Of a stretch of DNA of 64,000 nucleotides, positions 37,601-48,945 are shown one piece after another (position 1 is the stretch's first letter; each line of letters begins with the position of its first letter). Under the pieces are notes generated by a model that saw only the letters and a list, made by a program, of their open reading frames with translations, was not told where the DNA came from and did not search any database. This stretch comes from Phylloscopus collybita (Eukaryota > Chordata > Aves > Passeriformes > Phylloscopidae). The stretch covers positions 10,450,001 through 10,514,000 of the forward strand of contig JAJNNQ010000003.1 of NCBI GenBank assembly GCA_027886175.1. Direction: 5' to 3'. Both the position numbers and the translations under genes were made by a program.

Positions 37601-38771
37601 CTACTTTAGAAAAAGCAGAGCATATTTTTCCTCTTTTTAAAATGTACTTTGCTAAATAGGTATTTTTGTCAAATTGCAGTTTCCTCCAAAACACAATTCT
37701 TTATATAGAAAATGGAATTCCACCTCTCCTAGACCTTTGCTAACAGCTGTTCCGCTAGCTAAATGTCACCGAATTAAAAAGAAATAAAAATAAGAATATG
37801 ATGGCTTTGGATAGATTTTAGTTGACTGTTTCAGTCCTAGGTAGAAGTAATCCTGTTCTCTTCCGAATGTGGGGATATTCTGAGGATTGCTACCCTGCTA
37901 TTTTAGCCTGCAGAGCACTGTGATAGTGCAGCATTTCTGGAAGGCTGGGATATTTGTGTAACGTGTCCGTGGCTTTTGCCAGCACAGAGGAGTGCTGGGG
38001 CAGCCCTGCGGACACTCCAGAACTGAGTGTGCTGCTGGTTTTGGCAACTCAGCCTTTAGAGCTGACCTATAACAAAGCTGATGCAACGGGATAGTTTCAG
38101 GTTGGGGTGTGTAGGAAAAGGGGCCCCGTGCCAGCCTTTTGAAGGTTGCTTTGATTTGTTGCTGAGCACAGTGAGGACTCCTGGGGTATTATCTGAGGAT
38201 TAAGTGCAACATTAAACATTGGAGCTCGCTTGTCAAAGAAAGGGCAGGTTATCAAAATATGATTTATAACCAACAGTTTACTACTAGCTACAGTAATTAA
38301 TATGGAACATGATGGGGCCCATCATTAATGTGCTTTGTTGTCTCAGCTTGCATGACTGCTGCTGGCAAGGCTGGCTTCTGAGGCTAATGAGGGACAGGGA
38401 AGAAAGAAATCTGTGCTGCTGTTAGCTGATGGTAATATCTCTCCAGGTCACACACTGTACCGTGCGTTGCATCTGATCACAAATCTCAGCCAGACATACC
38501 TGTCCAATAAAGGCTGCTTTCCCAAATTCTTGCTTAGAGAGACAAGAATTACTGTTTGTGCCAAGGTCACTCAGAGCCGGTGACAAACTCTGTTAGCATT
38601 GGGATGGGGGGGACAGTGCACAAGCTGGTCTGGAGGATAAGGAGAAATCTTGTCAGTGGTCCAAATCCTACTCAGGTTATCGATGAGGGAAGGCAGTTAA
38701 TCTCCAGTGGGGGTGATTCGTGAGCTTGTCCGAGGGAGAAGAAAAACGGGAGAGGCTTTTCCAACATTCTC
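34680..38771. other. Single-copy DNA; A-rich tract and a possible conserved block
   Basis: Holds the A-rich run at 36383-36413 and an AT-rich block at 38220-38340 with homeodomain-like AATTAAT and CATTAATG cores. Minus-strand splice-like pairs near 37366-37385 and 38497-38529 have good signals but are 20 and 33 bases long. Nothing else is supported. Confidence 0.45.
36383..36413. repeat. A-rich homopolymer tract
   Basis: About 31 bases of A with a single G. It could be the remnant poly-A tail of a retrocopy, but the sequence before it matches nothing I recognise. Confidence 0.93.
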
Positions 38772-39065
38772 TCATGGCCAAGCGCCCAGATGAGGGCAAT
38801 GACTGCTGCTGTGCTGCTGATGGGAATCTGTTGGCGAGGAGCTTGTGGTTGGTTTGAGATGGGTCCCACTTCCTGATAGCCCATCTTGAGCTGCCTGAGA
38901 GCCGTGCAACTTCAGCAGAAGTTTTATCACGCTAGTTTCCAGAGAGATGTTTGGAGCCATTCCCAGTGTTGGGTTTAGCTGCAGCAGCAGCAGCTTGAGC
39001 TCCTTTCTGGTGTTTTGGTGAAGGGTCAGGTAGCTGATGGCTCTCCTAAGGTGTGTCAAGAGTTC
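38772..39065 (-). other. Candidate coding exon, open for 97 codons, unidentified
   Basis: The minus-strand acceptor TTTGTTTATTTTAACAG ends at 39066. The frame opens ELLTHLRRAISYLTLHQNTR and continues KELKLLLLQLNPTLG, then a SVIKLLLKLHG segment, before a Ser/Thr/His-rich tail and a stop at about 38772. The leucine-rich helices resemble an alpha-solenoid repeat, an impression rather than a match. It joins in phase 0 with 39125-39209. No good donor is seen inside the frame, so the true 3' limit is unknown and the tail from about 38870 down may be intron. Confidence 0.32.
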
Positions 39066-39124
39066 CTGTTAAAATAAACAAAGCTGTTTCCATGGTCTGT
39101 TTGTTGTGTCAAGTCCGGGTTTAC

Positions 39125-39209
39125 CTGTATTCCAAAGACAGATCCCACTATGTCATCCAAATTTGAAAAATACCTAAGGCTGGAGGGATGCAAGATGCAG
39201 TCAGGTCTC
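39125..39209 (-). other. Candidate coding exon, 85 nt, unidentified
   Basis: Acceptor TGTCTTCATGCAG, donor ACAG|GTAAAC. After one leading base, 28 codons are open: RPDCILHPSSLRYFSNLDDI then VGSVFGIQ, ending on a codon boundary. The next candidate begins on a codon boundary 59 bases downstream, giving a continuous frame. A 59-base intron is very short, which counts against the pair unless the gap is itself read differently. Confidence 0.3.
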
Positions 39210-39434
39210 CTGCATGAAGACATAGCATAGTGGGGAAAATAAGTGCCTTTGAATTCAGTGTGCATGAGTTCCATGTCACTGTGATCAATTGTGACCGTGA
39301 TTTAGAAGAATATTTTTGGCTTACTCTCCTTACTTTAAACATTTTGGTTGAACAGCACTTCGTGACCTGCAGCTGCCCACGGTGGCAACACCTAGCTGGG
39401 GCACTTCTACAGCAGAGTGTGGTGTACCTTAGTT

Positions 39435-39651
39435 TTATTGAGCATTGCCCAAATAGTTGAGAAGGATGTCTTGAAGAGTCTTATGGTAGTCCAGGTTTAG
39501 CTGCTGGTATTTCCCAAGAGCACCAGGGTTGTCTGCAGGGAGACTTAAAGGTTTCAGCAATGCTGCTGCAGCTGGAACCAGGTAAGCAGTAGTCTCATGG
39601 TCCTCTCTGTACATCTCTTCCAAGCATGTCTTTTTTGGCATGTTTGGTGAT
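39435..39651 (-). other. Candidate coding exon ending in a stop, unidentified
   Basis: The minus frame runs from a weak acceptor (GTATCTGATTAG) through SPNMPKKTCLEEMYREDHET and a hydrophobic TAYLVPAAAALLKPLSL stretch to DYHKTLQDILLNYLGNAQ and a TAA stop. An AATAAA hexamer overlaps that stop. It begins with one base that completes the codon left by 42008-42122. Because it ends in a stop it cannot lead into 39125-39209 unless an alternative donor is used, so it may be an alternative terminal exon, a decayed exon or chance. A plus-strand splice pair (39540-39582) overlaps it and is also open. Confidence 0.28.
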
Positions 39652-39659
39652 CTAATCAG

Positions 39660-42007
39660 ATACATTCATTTCATGTTAAGATGGCATGATAAATGGTACG
39701 TTTGCCAGTTTCATTTCCATGGCCTTGGTTAGAATGGTTTTTGCTGTGTGCATTTAGTCATCCCTGTTGCTGACTGTAAAGGGTTGGAGGGATGTGTCTT
39801 GTGGGGGATTATATACACCCATCATGTCCTTTTTTATAGATCTCAGCACTTGACCTCCTTACTTATCCCATAAAGGAGTCCCTTGAACATTGACTAATCC
39901 CACCAGGATTTATGCAGTCTGGCTGAAAGCTAAGTCCTCCCTGGGTTGGGTGCAAGATGCATCAAGGAATTTGAACATTTGTGTCCTGTCTTGCCTGAAT
40001 AAATCTAAGTCGAGGCAGCTGGGTGACTGTGTAGTGCAGTCTAATGCCATCATTATTAAATTAATGCCAGCTAGGGCATGATGATTTTATGACCATTAAC
40101 AATATTTGTATGCAGACTACAAGGCTGGCCCAGAGAGATGCAGAATGGGGCATCACTGAGAAGTGGAGACTCTTTAGTGTGTGCATTTAGTAGGTTCAGA
40201 CTACAGAGCTGACCAGATGACTCAACACAGGGTTGAAAACCTTGGTGTTGCTGGTTTACTTTGCTTCTTCAGAAATATTTAGTATTCTAGTTGGTTTTAA
40301 ATTTTTGTTGTTATACCGATGTTTGTGCTGTAGCAGCAGGAGAGTTTTCTCTTTAGGACCTTCAGTATATTTGACAAACATGCATTTGTTTGAGAGCCAC
40401 AGGGAGAGCACAGTCAAAGATTGTGGAGTAGAGCACATGGCCAGAAACAACTATCTGGAAATTAACATTTCTGGCTAAAATATCAGTGCTCTTGTCTGTC
40501 GTGGAGAGGGCCAAAACAGTATAAATGGCTTAGTTTGGTTTGATGCTAGAGCCAGGAGATTACCCATCTCCAGTAATTGCAGTGCCTTCCCATTTGGAGA
40601 GTTCTTCAGAAATTTTTGCTAGGATTAGATTCGTGCTTTGCAGAGGCAGGGGCAAATTTTAAATATTCTGAAATCTTTTGAAAATAGTAGCAATCTAATC
40701 ACAACAAATAGCACAATAGTGATGTATACACAGTGGTTCAAGTATTGCTTAATAATGTTTGCCATTTCATGTGGTGCCTTGGGCCTGTCAGCATGACTTT
40801 GAATGGAATTATAGTTGCTTTTCCAAACATAAAAATAGTCCTTTCCCCCAAAGTAAGGTTTGTATTTGCTTCCTCACGTGTCTGTATAGACGGACACATG
40901 CATAGGTAGATTTGGTTGCAATAGTGATATCTTGGGCGGTTTTGTGCTGTACTAATGAGGAGTGTGTTGTCAGCAAGTTTTCCAGTATTTGTTAAAGATT
41001 TGCACGGGTAATAAAATCTTGTTGGGAAAATTGATCTAATTTTGAGATTGAGAGGTGTGAGAATAAAAGATGCTTTACTGTAAATTGTAGGTAGATAACA
41101 ACAGAAACTCGAATATTAGAAGAAACTGGGTATCGCACAAACCACACACTTTCACATCACTAAAACAAGAGCTGTGCTCACACAGAAACATGAACCTCTT
41201 TGCAAACCGCAGAAAGTAAAAGGGAGCTCTCCTGTTTCATTATTGATCTAATTGCTCTTTTCTTGATATGAGAAACGATATGAAATGCTCTTGAATATTC
41301 CAGTACACATAGAAACAGACCATTACTTTTGGAAACTTTTAAAGGCATAGTGTACTGGTAAATAGCAAGGTCATTTATTTCTGAGTCACTACTGCCTACC
41401 TAATGTCACCTAATTGTTATACTGGAACTGAATATATTATGGCTTTGATGAGAACTTTCCACTCGGGAGTGGTATTAAATGGAGGGAGCCCAGCCCATAT
41501 TTTTGCGTGATTAAACCAGTTTTGGAAGATCTGTTGGTGATTCTTTTAAGTAAGTCCTGCTTTAAGGAAAGGTCCTCTTTTTGAAGTATCTCAGTGTTGG
41601 AATGCTTTAAAACTCCCTTCTAACCCGAATTGCTCTGCAGTTCTTTGTGCTTGTTGCCTTTATCTATAATCTCTTTCCTTTGGTTTACAATCCCATTTAA
41701 GACCAAGTTTCCCGAGTAACCTGAAAGTTTGGGCCTGCGGGACTTGTGCAAAATGTGTGTGGTTAAAACCTTGCCATGTTTGCCTGTGAGAACAAACATG
41801 CATGGGAATGAGGTTCCTGGATTGATCCAGCGAAATCTGGGCGTGTTTCAAAGCTGTGAGAGTCTGAGGAGCCGTGCTTTTCTGGGGGGGAGCCGTGAAG
41901 GTGAGCGTCAGTCTGTGCTCACCTCCGTGTTTTACAACACTCCTCCATTTATGATCTCCACCAGCTCTGCTGCTTCGCCTGCTCCTGCCAGCAGTCTCAC
42001 CTCCTAC
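39660..42007. other. Single-copy DNA; possible conserved non-coding block
   Basis: No supported gene. The AT-rich stretch 41030-41480 has several transcription-factor-like words (AAACCACAC, runs with ATTGATCTAATT) and looks like enhancer or conserved non-coding DNA. CpG is locally raised at 41840-41935 on a region open on both strands. Confidence 0.45.
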
Positions 42008-42122
42008 TCTTCTGCCAGGCTGAGCAGATTCTGGAGTCTGCTGGCTGCAGGCAGTGCCAGCTCCCTGACAGAGCCCTTCTTGAAGCTGTGGCAGAGCTGA
42101 CACAAGGATATCCTTGGTTCTC
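42008..42122 (-). other. Candidate coding exon, 115 nt, unidentified
   Basis: After a moderate acceptor (CACTTCCAAAACCCCAG) two bases lead into EPRISLCQLCHSFKKGSVRE then LALPAASRLQNLLSLAE, leaving two bases if the weak donor GAAGA|GTAGGA is used. The stronger donor GGAG|GTGAGA eight bases on would include an in-frame TAG. With the weak donor it joins in phase both to 42506-42630 upstream and to 39435-39651 downstream. The chosen frame is not the longest open one here; the alternative reads Ser/Gly/Gln-rich. Confidence 0.27.
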
Positions 42123-42240
42123 CTGGGGTTTTGGAAGTGGCTTTGTCCAGTGGCAGTGGACACCTTTCTTTCCCTTCTTTCAGTAACTTCTCTCTGGCTC
42201 AGTTTCTACAACTTAAAAGCACCTGTACGGCGAAATTTGG

Positions 42241-42363
42241 GACTCATGGAATGGTTTGTGTTTGAAGGAACCTTAAAGATGTTCTTCCAACCCTTCCCTG
42301 GGCAGGGACACTTTCCACTAGACCAGATTGTTCAAAGCCCCATCCAACCTGGACCCTCAACTT
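42241..42363 (-). mobile_element. CR1 LINE 3'-end fragment (antisense)
   Basis: The plus strand reads CATGGAATGGTTTGTGTTTG, then a CCTTAAAGATGTTCTTCCAA block, GGGCAGGGACACTTTCCACT, GACCAGATTGTTC and CCCCATCCAACCTGGACC. This is a close match in order and wording to the reverse complement of the CR1 3' region. It is 5'-truncated at about 42363, with a T19 run a few bases further on. Younger-looking than the 5 kb copy. Confidence 0.9.
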
Positions 42364-42378
42364 AAACTTCACAGTGGC

Positions 42379-42397
42379 TTTTTTTTTTTTTTTTTTT
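42379..42397. repeat. Poly-T run, T19
   Basis: Nineteen T residues beside the truncated end of the CR1 copy. Because CR1 does not end in poly-A, this run is independent of that insertion. Confidence 0.93.
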
Positions 42398-42505
42398 GTA
42401 GTGGGTAGTTCATCTGAAATACCCAACGGTGAGAAAGAAGCACAATGCATCCTTTAAAAGAAGATTTTTCAAGCAGTTAAGTTCATTTTGAGAACTACTT
42501 TTCAC

Positions 42506-42630
42506 TTCCTAAAATCTCCAGCACTTCAAAATGGTCTTGAGATTTGCAGAAAAGATCACTTCCAGCAGTAACTAATAATAAAAGGTGGAGAGGAAGAGCA
42601 ACTTCTCTTAATAGCTTGTTCCTAAGACAT
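42506..42630 (-). other. Candidate coding exon, 125 nt, unidentified
   Basis: The acceptor is fair (ATCAAACAAGTCATTTAG); the donor is fair (AGGAA|GTGAAA). One base, 41 codons and one base: CLRNKLLREVALPLHLLLLV then TAGSDLFCKSQDHFEVLEIL and G. Strongly helical and leucine-rich. The left-over base completes an Arg codon with 42008-42122, keeping the frame open. A 26-base splice-like segment immediately upstream (about 42671-42697) could precede it in phase. Confidence 0.28.
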
Positions 42631-42699
42631 CTAAATGACTTGTTTGATGAATCAGTGATGAATTTTTTTACCTGAATCTCCTGGCAATTCCCTTTACCT

Positions 42700-45600
42700 G
42701 TATGGCATGTGAAGCTCATTGTAATTTTCCTTTCTTATTTGTTTGGTTTTTTTCCCCCTCCCCAGCAAAACCCAAATTAATTGGGTCTGCTTAAATCAAG
42801 ATGAGGACAAGTCTCCCAGCTGTCAAGAATATGATTGCATGGTTGGAGAGATGCCACTGGTACAGAGAAAAGTGGTTTGGTAGTAGTTTTTCAAATTGGC
42901 GTTCAAATCCATGTTCATTTTAAGGGCATTTTCTCTTGAATTGTCATGCAGTCCCAAGGTACTGAAGGCAAACTCACATGCCTATCCACAAGTCAGCCTC
43001 TCAGAAATCTTAGGAACTATCTGGCTTTGGGTCTCTTCTCCTGAGCCAGCAGAAGAGGAAGTTGGCTTTTGGTTTAGGCAGATCAGGCCGAAACCAGATT
43101 TGTTTGCATTTGTGTACCAAGTTTTGTTTTGTTTTCTTTCTGGAATAGCAACTGTATATATAATGTGGGAAAAGATTAAGTAAACGCCTTTCAGAAAAGC
43201 TTTAACAAACATTTGGCAAAAAAGTAAGAAAAAGATGATTTTTTCATTGTTTCCTCAGAGCTAGGCAAACCATTCTTTGAGTCAAGGTGAATTGTTGGTG
43301 TGTTTGCAGGACTAAATAGCTGTTTCTGAGATGCAGATAAATAGTCTGCAGGCTTCCAGATGCTGCCAGGAGGAGAAGTAAACATTTAGCTTTGGAAATG
43401 TGCACATCTCTTGCCCAGGTCCCCTGCCCTTGAAGGACTTCTTGTTTGTTGATGTTTCAGTAGCAGGAGAAAGGCCTCAGTCTGGAGCAGTTCTCTGTTG
43501 GCCAGCTCTGACAGCAGGCCATGACTGTCAGCGAGGGGAACCACAGTCACAGCAGGTGGATGGGAAGAGCCAAGGGGCAAAGGAGAGAGAGTGAAAACGG
43601 TGTTTCTGTCAATGTTTCTGTACAGCTGAAGTGCAAGACTGATGTTCATTAGCAGTGGTGAATGGTAATGCTGTTCTTGCTTCCAGCCTATTCCTAAGAG
43701 TGTTGAATATTTTTGTGCCTGCTGGTGGGGAGCTGGGGAGAGGAGAAGCATTTTGCTCTAAACTCCATCTAGAGAGAGTGGCTGAACCAGGGTGAGGAAA
43801 TCCTGACCTTACAGCTTTGTGAGATGATAAGAAATTAATTCGTAATCCCCAGGCAGGTTCAGAAATTTTAATCCTCTACCTAGCTGCTGTTTTCTTGCTT
43901 TTGAGTCAGAAGCTGGAGAATATCAGCATACATGAGTTGGATTTCCATCTTTATACATCCAAGTCACTTAAATTTTAAGTACAACATCTTGTGCGTGGTC
44001 AGGTGCTTGCCCCCCATGGCGGCACTTTGAATTGTAAGAATCAAAATTAAACCCAACTTCCACTTTCTAGAAGAATGGTGCCGTTCCCACTGAAGGATCA
44101 TGCTGTCCTGAACTCTCTCACAGTTCCTGCTTGATGACTTTTGTCCCTCAATCATGAACTAAAGCATGGTGCTGAGTACCCATCCAGAGAGAGCCATGTT
44201 TCAGTGGCAGATGAAATTACTCCTGGCTCTAGAATGGAAACTGTTGTTTGTTTGTCTGAGGCAGCATTTTCAGCGTGTTTTACTTCAATTGCTCCTGTTA
44301 TATGTGTTGGTTTTCATTATATCTCCAGATAAGGCTGGTATGAAGTGGGCTTCTGTTTTGTTTTCTCACCAGAGGAGTGATTCATATTCAAATTGAAATG
44401 TTGCATTGCTCTAACCAACCTTCTCCCCATGCGCTAATGGGAGGAGAGGGAAAAGCAGGCGTGGACCAAGCAGGATTATTTTTCTCCTCCTGCATTTAGA
44501 AACTTTACAAATGGCTTTTCAGGAAGACATGTGGACTTGCCTGCCATGGGAGAATCCTGGTCATGTATGTTTTAAGAATATCAGATGAGCTTGCATCTCC
44601 TCAGTTGTCTCCTTAGGCTGCAGACCCATATGTTACTAGCATTGTTCTCTAAAAAAATCAAAAAGATGATTTATGATCCCTTTTAAGTTGAGGATTTTTT
44701 TTTGTGGTCCTATATTTTCTCTTTAAGGAAGTTACTGGCCCTAGTTTTGGTGCAGTGACTCCGCAGGCACCTTCTGCAGCATGGCCAAAGCCATCAGCTC
44801 ATGGTCTCTGCTCCTGCCTGATGCTTTCTCCAAAGGAGCTGGTTGCCATCCAGGGGAGAGGAAAAATGCACAGTGTAGCAGATGTTTCTGTTCTGGCTAG
44901 AACTGGATAGCCCAGTGCAAACTTCCTCAAGAAGCTTTACCACAGGTACTCAAAAATGGAGAGAAGAGATGCTGAGATTCAAGCTGGGACCTTGTGTGTA
45001 TTCAGGGTTGTGTTGCTCTGTCACCTGCAGCTCAAAGTGAATGTCATTGTCAATCTTGTGGAGCCTGGTGCCTGTCCAGTAAGCACCCAGACTGAGATAA
45101 TAGTGTATTTAATGGAATAAAATACAGGTGAATATTCTCACCTTAGTTAAAGTGACCTAGCTGAGCCTACTCAAGAGGATATTTACCATCTTTTAAACTT
45201 GAAACATAGCTCAATCTATTTCTTTTCTTGGTCCTTCCAAGATGGGCTTGGGCAGGTGAAATGATCTTTCCTCATTCACCCTTTCCATTTTCACAGAGTT
45301 TGTGAAACTATTTAAATGTTCCTAAGGTGCTCTCAGGTTTTGAGATAAATGAGGAGACATTGACACTTTTAAAGTAGCACCTGAGGAGCTGCTGAGCCTT
45401 GGAGGATCTGCTGCCTTGAGTGGAATACTGGTGACCATGTCCTGTGTGCTGCTGTGACAGTTCAGTTACACCAACGGGCTGAGGGTGTTGCAAGGATCGA
45501 AAAGGTTCTGCACTTTCATTGGTATAAAATAAGAACTTATGAGAAAGTTTTTCCAAGGATGAAAAAAGAGAAGTGACTGTGACAGATCTTCATAGCTGAT

Positions 45601-48600
45601 GGTAGGTTCATTCATCACAGGAGAGCTGGTGAGACAAAGGTGAGACCTTGCTTACACGTCACCTAAATGCTTTCTGACTTAAGAGCATTTGAGCTGGAAT
45701 CATTTGCAATTAGCATGGGCTTGGCAGAAACTGGCACTGCTGCTGTTTGTGCAGAAACTGCTTGCACAGTCCAGTTGTGCCAGGGGGAAAACTGCTGTTA
45801 GCAATTAGCACAGGGCTAGTCCTGAGGTGGTGTCCATGCTGTGGCTGCTCTTAGAGCAGCTAATATCCTTGATGGCACAGCAGCAACTCTACGACCAGCA
45901 GCACAGCTGTCACCTGTACCCAGTCTGTCACCCAGACATTATGTTCTTTAACCTATTTGTCATCACAGCCACACATTTTTTTAGGCAGCTATTGGTGTCT
46001 GGGAGCCTCTAACTGCATTGCTTGTGAGAACCTAGGCATGCACATGGTCCAGGGAGATGTGACCATGGCTCTGCTCTTAGCACTCTGCTGGGATAAGGCA
46101 GTTTCCTCAGCTGGCTGTGGTCAGGCTGGGATGGAGTGCAAGCTTTTGTAGGCTCAAATGGTCCAGATGGGAACAACTGCCCAATTGACACAATAAATTC
46201 TATCTAAGTCTGTTAAATTAAGTAAATAATGAGGACCACAGGGCACCTGCTGATCCCCATAAGCTGCGTTGCTGGAGGTTGGGCAAAGTTGTGTTGCTGC
46301 CTGATGGAGCCTAGGAGCTTGTGCGTGGGTGGTGTGGGAACTGGGGACAACTGAGGATTTGTACAGGGATGCAGAGTTGCTCCTTGGGGCAGAACAAGAA
46401 ATGTATGATTCTTGGCCCTAGAATGAGGAAAGCAAGAGGCTGTGGACTTGTTGCAACCGGCACAGCCTGCGAATGTTTTCTTCTTGTCAGATGCTGCTGT
46501 CACATAAGTTATTTTGTTGCCAAAGGGCAGGGAATGAACTAGCGAAGTGGGAGAGAGTTGTAGAAGTGTTGTAGAAATCAGTGCACCAAATGTGCAATTC
46601 TTAACTTTCTGCTTTTGCCGTGTTTATTTACCTATAGGATTTGGGGGGGCAGAAGGGGTGGTGGTGTAGGACGTGCGTCTGTCTCATGCAGGAGAGAGCG
46701 CGTGTTCAGATGAGAAAGCATTATGCATACAATGCCTGAAATCAGTCCTTAAAATAGCACACTCCACATCTTAGTAATGTATTGAATATATCTGGATAAG
46801 AAACAGTCTGATTGAAGTATTGAGCTTATTGTAGTGTGTCTGCTGTGACTCATCAGGAAATTGAAAGTCTTGGGACAAAACTCCCCTCCTTTTTGGGAGA
46901 GACGGGAATTAGTCTAGGATGGGAGGTAATTAATTGTTCTGCGATTGCCGTAAATAGGTACTGAACAACAAGCTCATACTGAAATATTTATATCCCAAGC
47001 CCTGTCTTGTGAGCCCAGCTATCCAGAGTCTCCATCAGACAGAGAGTGAAAAAGAAAGTTCTTTGGAATGAGCTTCCACCTACATGCATTTAAGCAAGAC
47101 TGGTTGGAGGTGAGCTGGTAGGCTGCATGCTGTAATAAGCCATTTACTAGGATAATGGCTGTAGGCTACAAATGCTGTTTCTACTTAGTCTGTCTATTCA
47201 ATGCAAACATTAAAAAAGAAAAAGCTCTCTCCCTCAGTAAAGTCTATAATACTCTTAATCCCCAGTGTACTCCATGAATATTAACTCAGCCAGTGTTTTA
47301 ACACCCCATGGAGGCAGATGATGCATGTGCAGCCTTTTTCATCCACTGGAGAAACTGAGGCAGCGGGAAGGACTTTTAGGCTTCTGGTTTTGGACTGGGG
47401 CAAAATCCTGGGCAGCAACCTGGCTTGATGGTGAGTAGGCACCTGCTGGCTGGCCCTTGGTGGGAGCATGGGAATTACGATTTTCAGGGTCTAATCCCAT
47501 AAATTTAGGGTTTCATTTGGAGAGATTTGCTGCCTGCTGTTGCAGGCAGCACTGCTCTGCTTGTGGAGTCACCGAGGGTGCATTGGCACAGCTGGCAGAA
47601 GTGGATTGTGAGGGGATGAGTATGTGCAGGAATATCTCTGTAATTTACTGAGTAGCTATAGCCATTATGTATCTGTCTGACTGCAGGATATTGCTGGGAA
47701 TCCAGATGTTGAGAAAAGAAGCAAGAGAATCAAGATGATCAAATACCTGTTTAAAAAAAAACCAGCGCCCAAGGAAAAGGAGCTTGATGGCTTTGTGTTT
47801 GTCTGCAGTGAAGTCATGGCAACAGAAAACTCGTTTAGCAAAATTAACTGTTTATCTTACAAAAGAAAAAATCAAATGAAAATGATGCAAGGGAACATCC
47901 TTTTATCTAAACTAAATGAATCCATTTGTGCCAAAGCAAAGGACTCATCCTGGGGAGTTTGCTCCAGAGAGCACATATTTTATTGGTACAGAACGTAACA
48001 GTTGTCCCAAAGCCATAACTGTAAAAGCATGATGCCTTAGGCGAGCACTTTCAGTAACAGGAAAACCAAACTTAGGTTCCTGCACCTGCATGGTGTTGAA
48101 ATAGAAGCATGATTTTAAGTTTTTGGTTGTTTTCAGCTCAGTTAAGATCTGGATGCAGCTTTCAGGGCTGTAATCTAAGTTCCTTATGGGTAATGCTTCG
48201 TTTTGGAATTATCCAGGGACAGAATGCTGATGCTGCATTGGCTTGGGTGCACCCAAATACTTGTAAAAAACTGGTTGCCTCTAGGTCCCTTTGACTTTCA
48301 TTAGACAATAGGCTTCTTTGTGCCCAAGACTCGTTTTAATCTCCTAATTTAAGTACTATTTGAAATAATTCTCCCACAAGCCCCAGAGATGACTCTTCTG
48401 TGCTACTTCTGTTTTGACGTTCACTGCCCATCTCCACGCACAGACCCCTCTGTGAAGCAGCACAAGGGCTGAACCACACAGTGACTGTATTGGTAGGCAC
48501 GAAAGTTCGTTTTGCATCACCGAGAATCTCATATTTGGAATTCAGAAATTGTTCATCTTGGTAATGAGCAGGGGCAAGCTCCAAGGAAAATATCACGAAC

Positions 48601-48872
48601 TCAGATGTGTTGCTTGAGGCGCCTGGAAAGTGGCGTTTCTCTTAAGCAGTGTTTTCCAACCAGATTTTACTTTGTGGCTCTCTTGGAGATGGTTTTAGGC
48701 AACACCTTATGGTTTCCCTGAAAGTGTCTGACAGCAGAGATGCAGAGTTTTTATCTGTGTGAAGGAGTGCAACAGTTTGGGGGAGATTTAAAGGATGATT
48801 CAACTTTGAGATGGCTTCTGTCAAAAATGTTGGGTAAGCTTCAGACTAATTGGAAACCTCCCCTTTCACTGA
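42700..48872. other. Mostly single-copy DNA; three weak minus-strand candidates
   Basis: Minus frames with partial splice support lie at about 43400-43623 (acceptor CATCAGTCTTGCACTTCAG; contains HGLLSELANRELLQTEAFLL), 45391-45583 (contains KLSHKFLFYTNESAEPFRSL; donor TCAG|GTGCTA) and 48340-48555 (contains QFLNSKYEILGDAKRTFVPT). Each lacks one good boundary, so they are not listed as separate exons. The plus-strand candidate at 47352-47430 is listed on its own. No RNA gene was recognised. Confidence 0.35.
47352..47430 (+). other. Candidate exon, 79 nt, unidentified
   Basis: A moderate acceptor (CTTTTTCATCCACTGGAG) and strong donor (GATG|GTGAGT) enclose one open frame (KLRQREGLLGFWFWTGAKSW then AATWLD plus one base). 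The first bases (GAAACTGAGGCAG) resemble a core motif of MIR-type SINEs, so the segment may instead derive from an ancient SINE. No phase-matched neighbour is known. Confidence 0.17.
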
Positions 48873-48945
48873 AATCACAGAATCACAGAATATTTTGATT
48901 TGGAAGGGACCCACAAGGCTCATTGAGTCCAAATCTTAAGTCAGT
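48873..48945 (-). mobile_element. Short CR1 LINE 3'-terminal fragment (antisense)
   Basis: Begins with two copies of the CR1 terminal octamer in antisense (AATCACAGAATCACAGAAT), followed by GATTTGGAAGGGACCCACAA and CATTGAGTCCAA. Only about 70 bases are recognisable before divergence or truncation. The intact octamers indicate a fairly young insertion or well-preserved end. Confidence 0.78.

Noticed and set aside
38561..38590. CCAAGGTCACTCAG phrase resembling a MIR SINE core
   Set aside because: Only about 14 bases match and nothing beside it fits the rest of the consensus.
39540..39582. Plus-strand splice pair (TGTCTGCAG to ACCAG|GTAAGC) with open frame GDLKVSAMLLQLEP
   Set aside because: It overlaps the minus-strand candidate 39435-39651 and is very short. 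It shows how easily convincing pseudo-exons arise, and is a reason for low confidence throughout.
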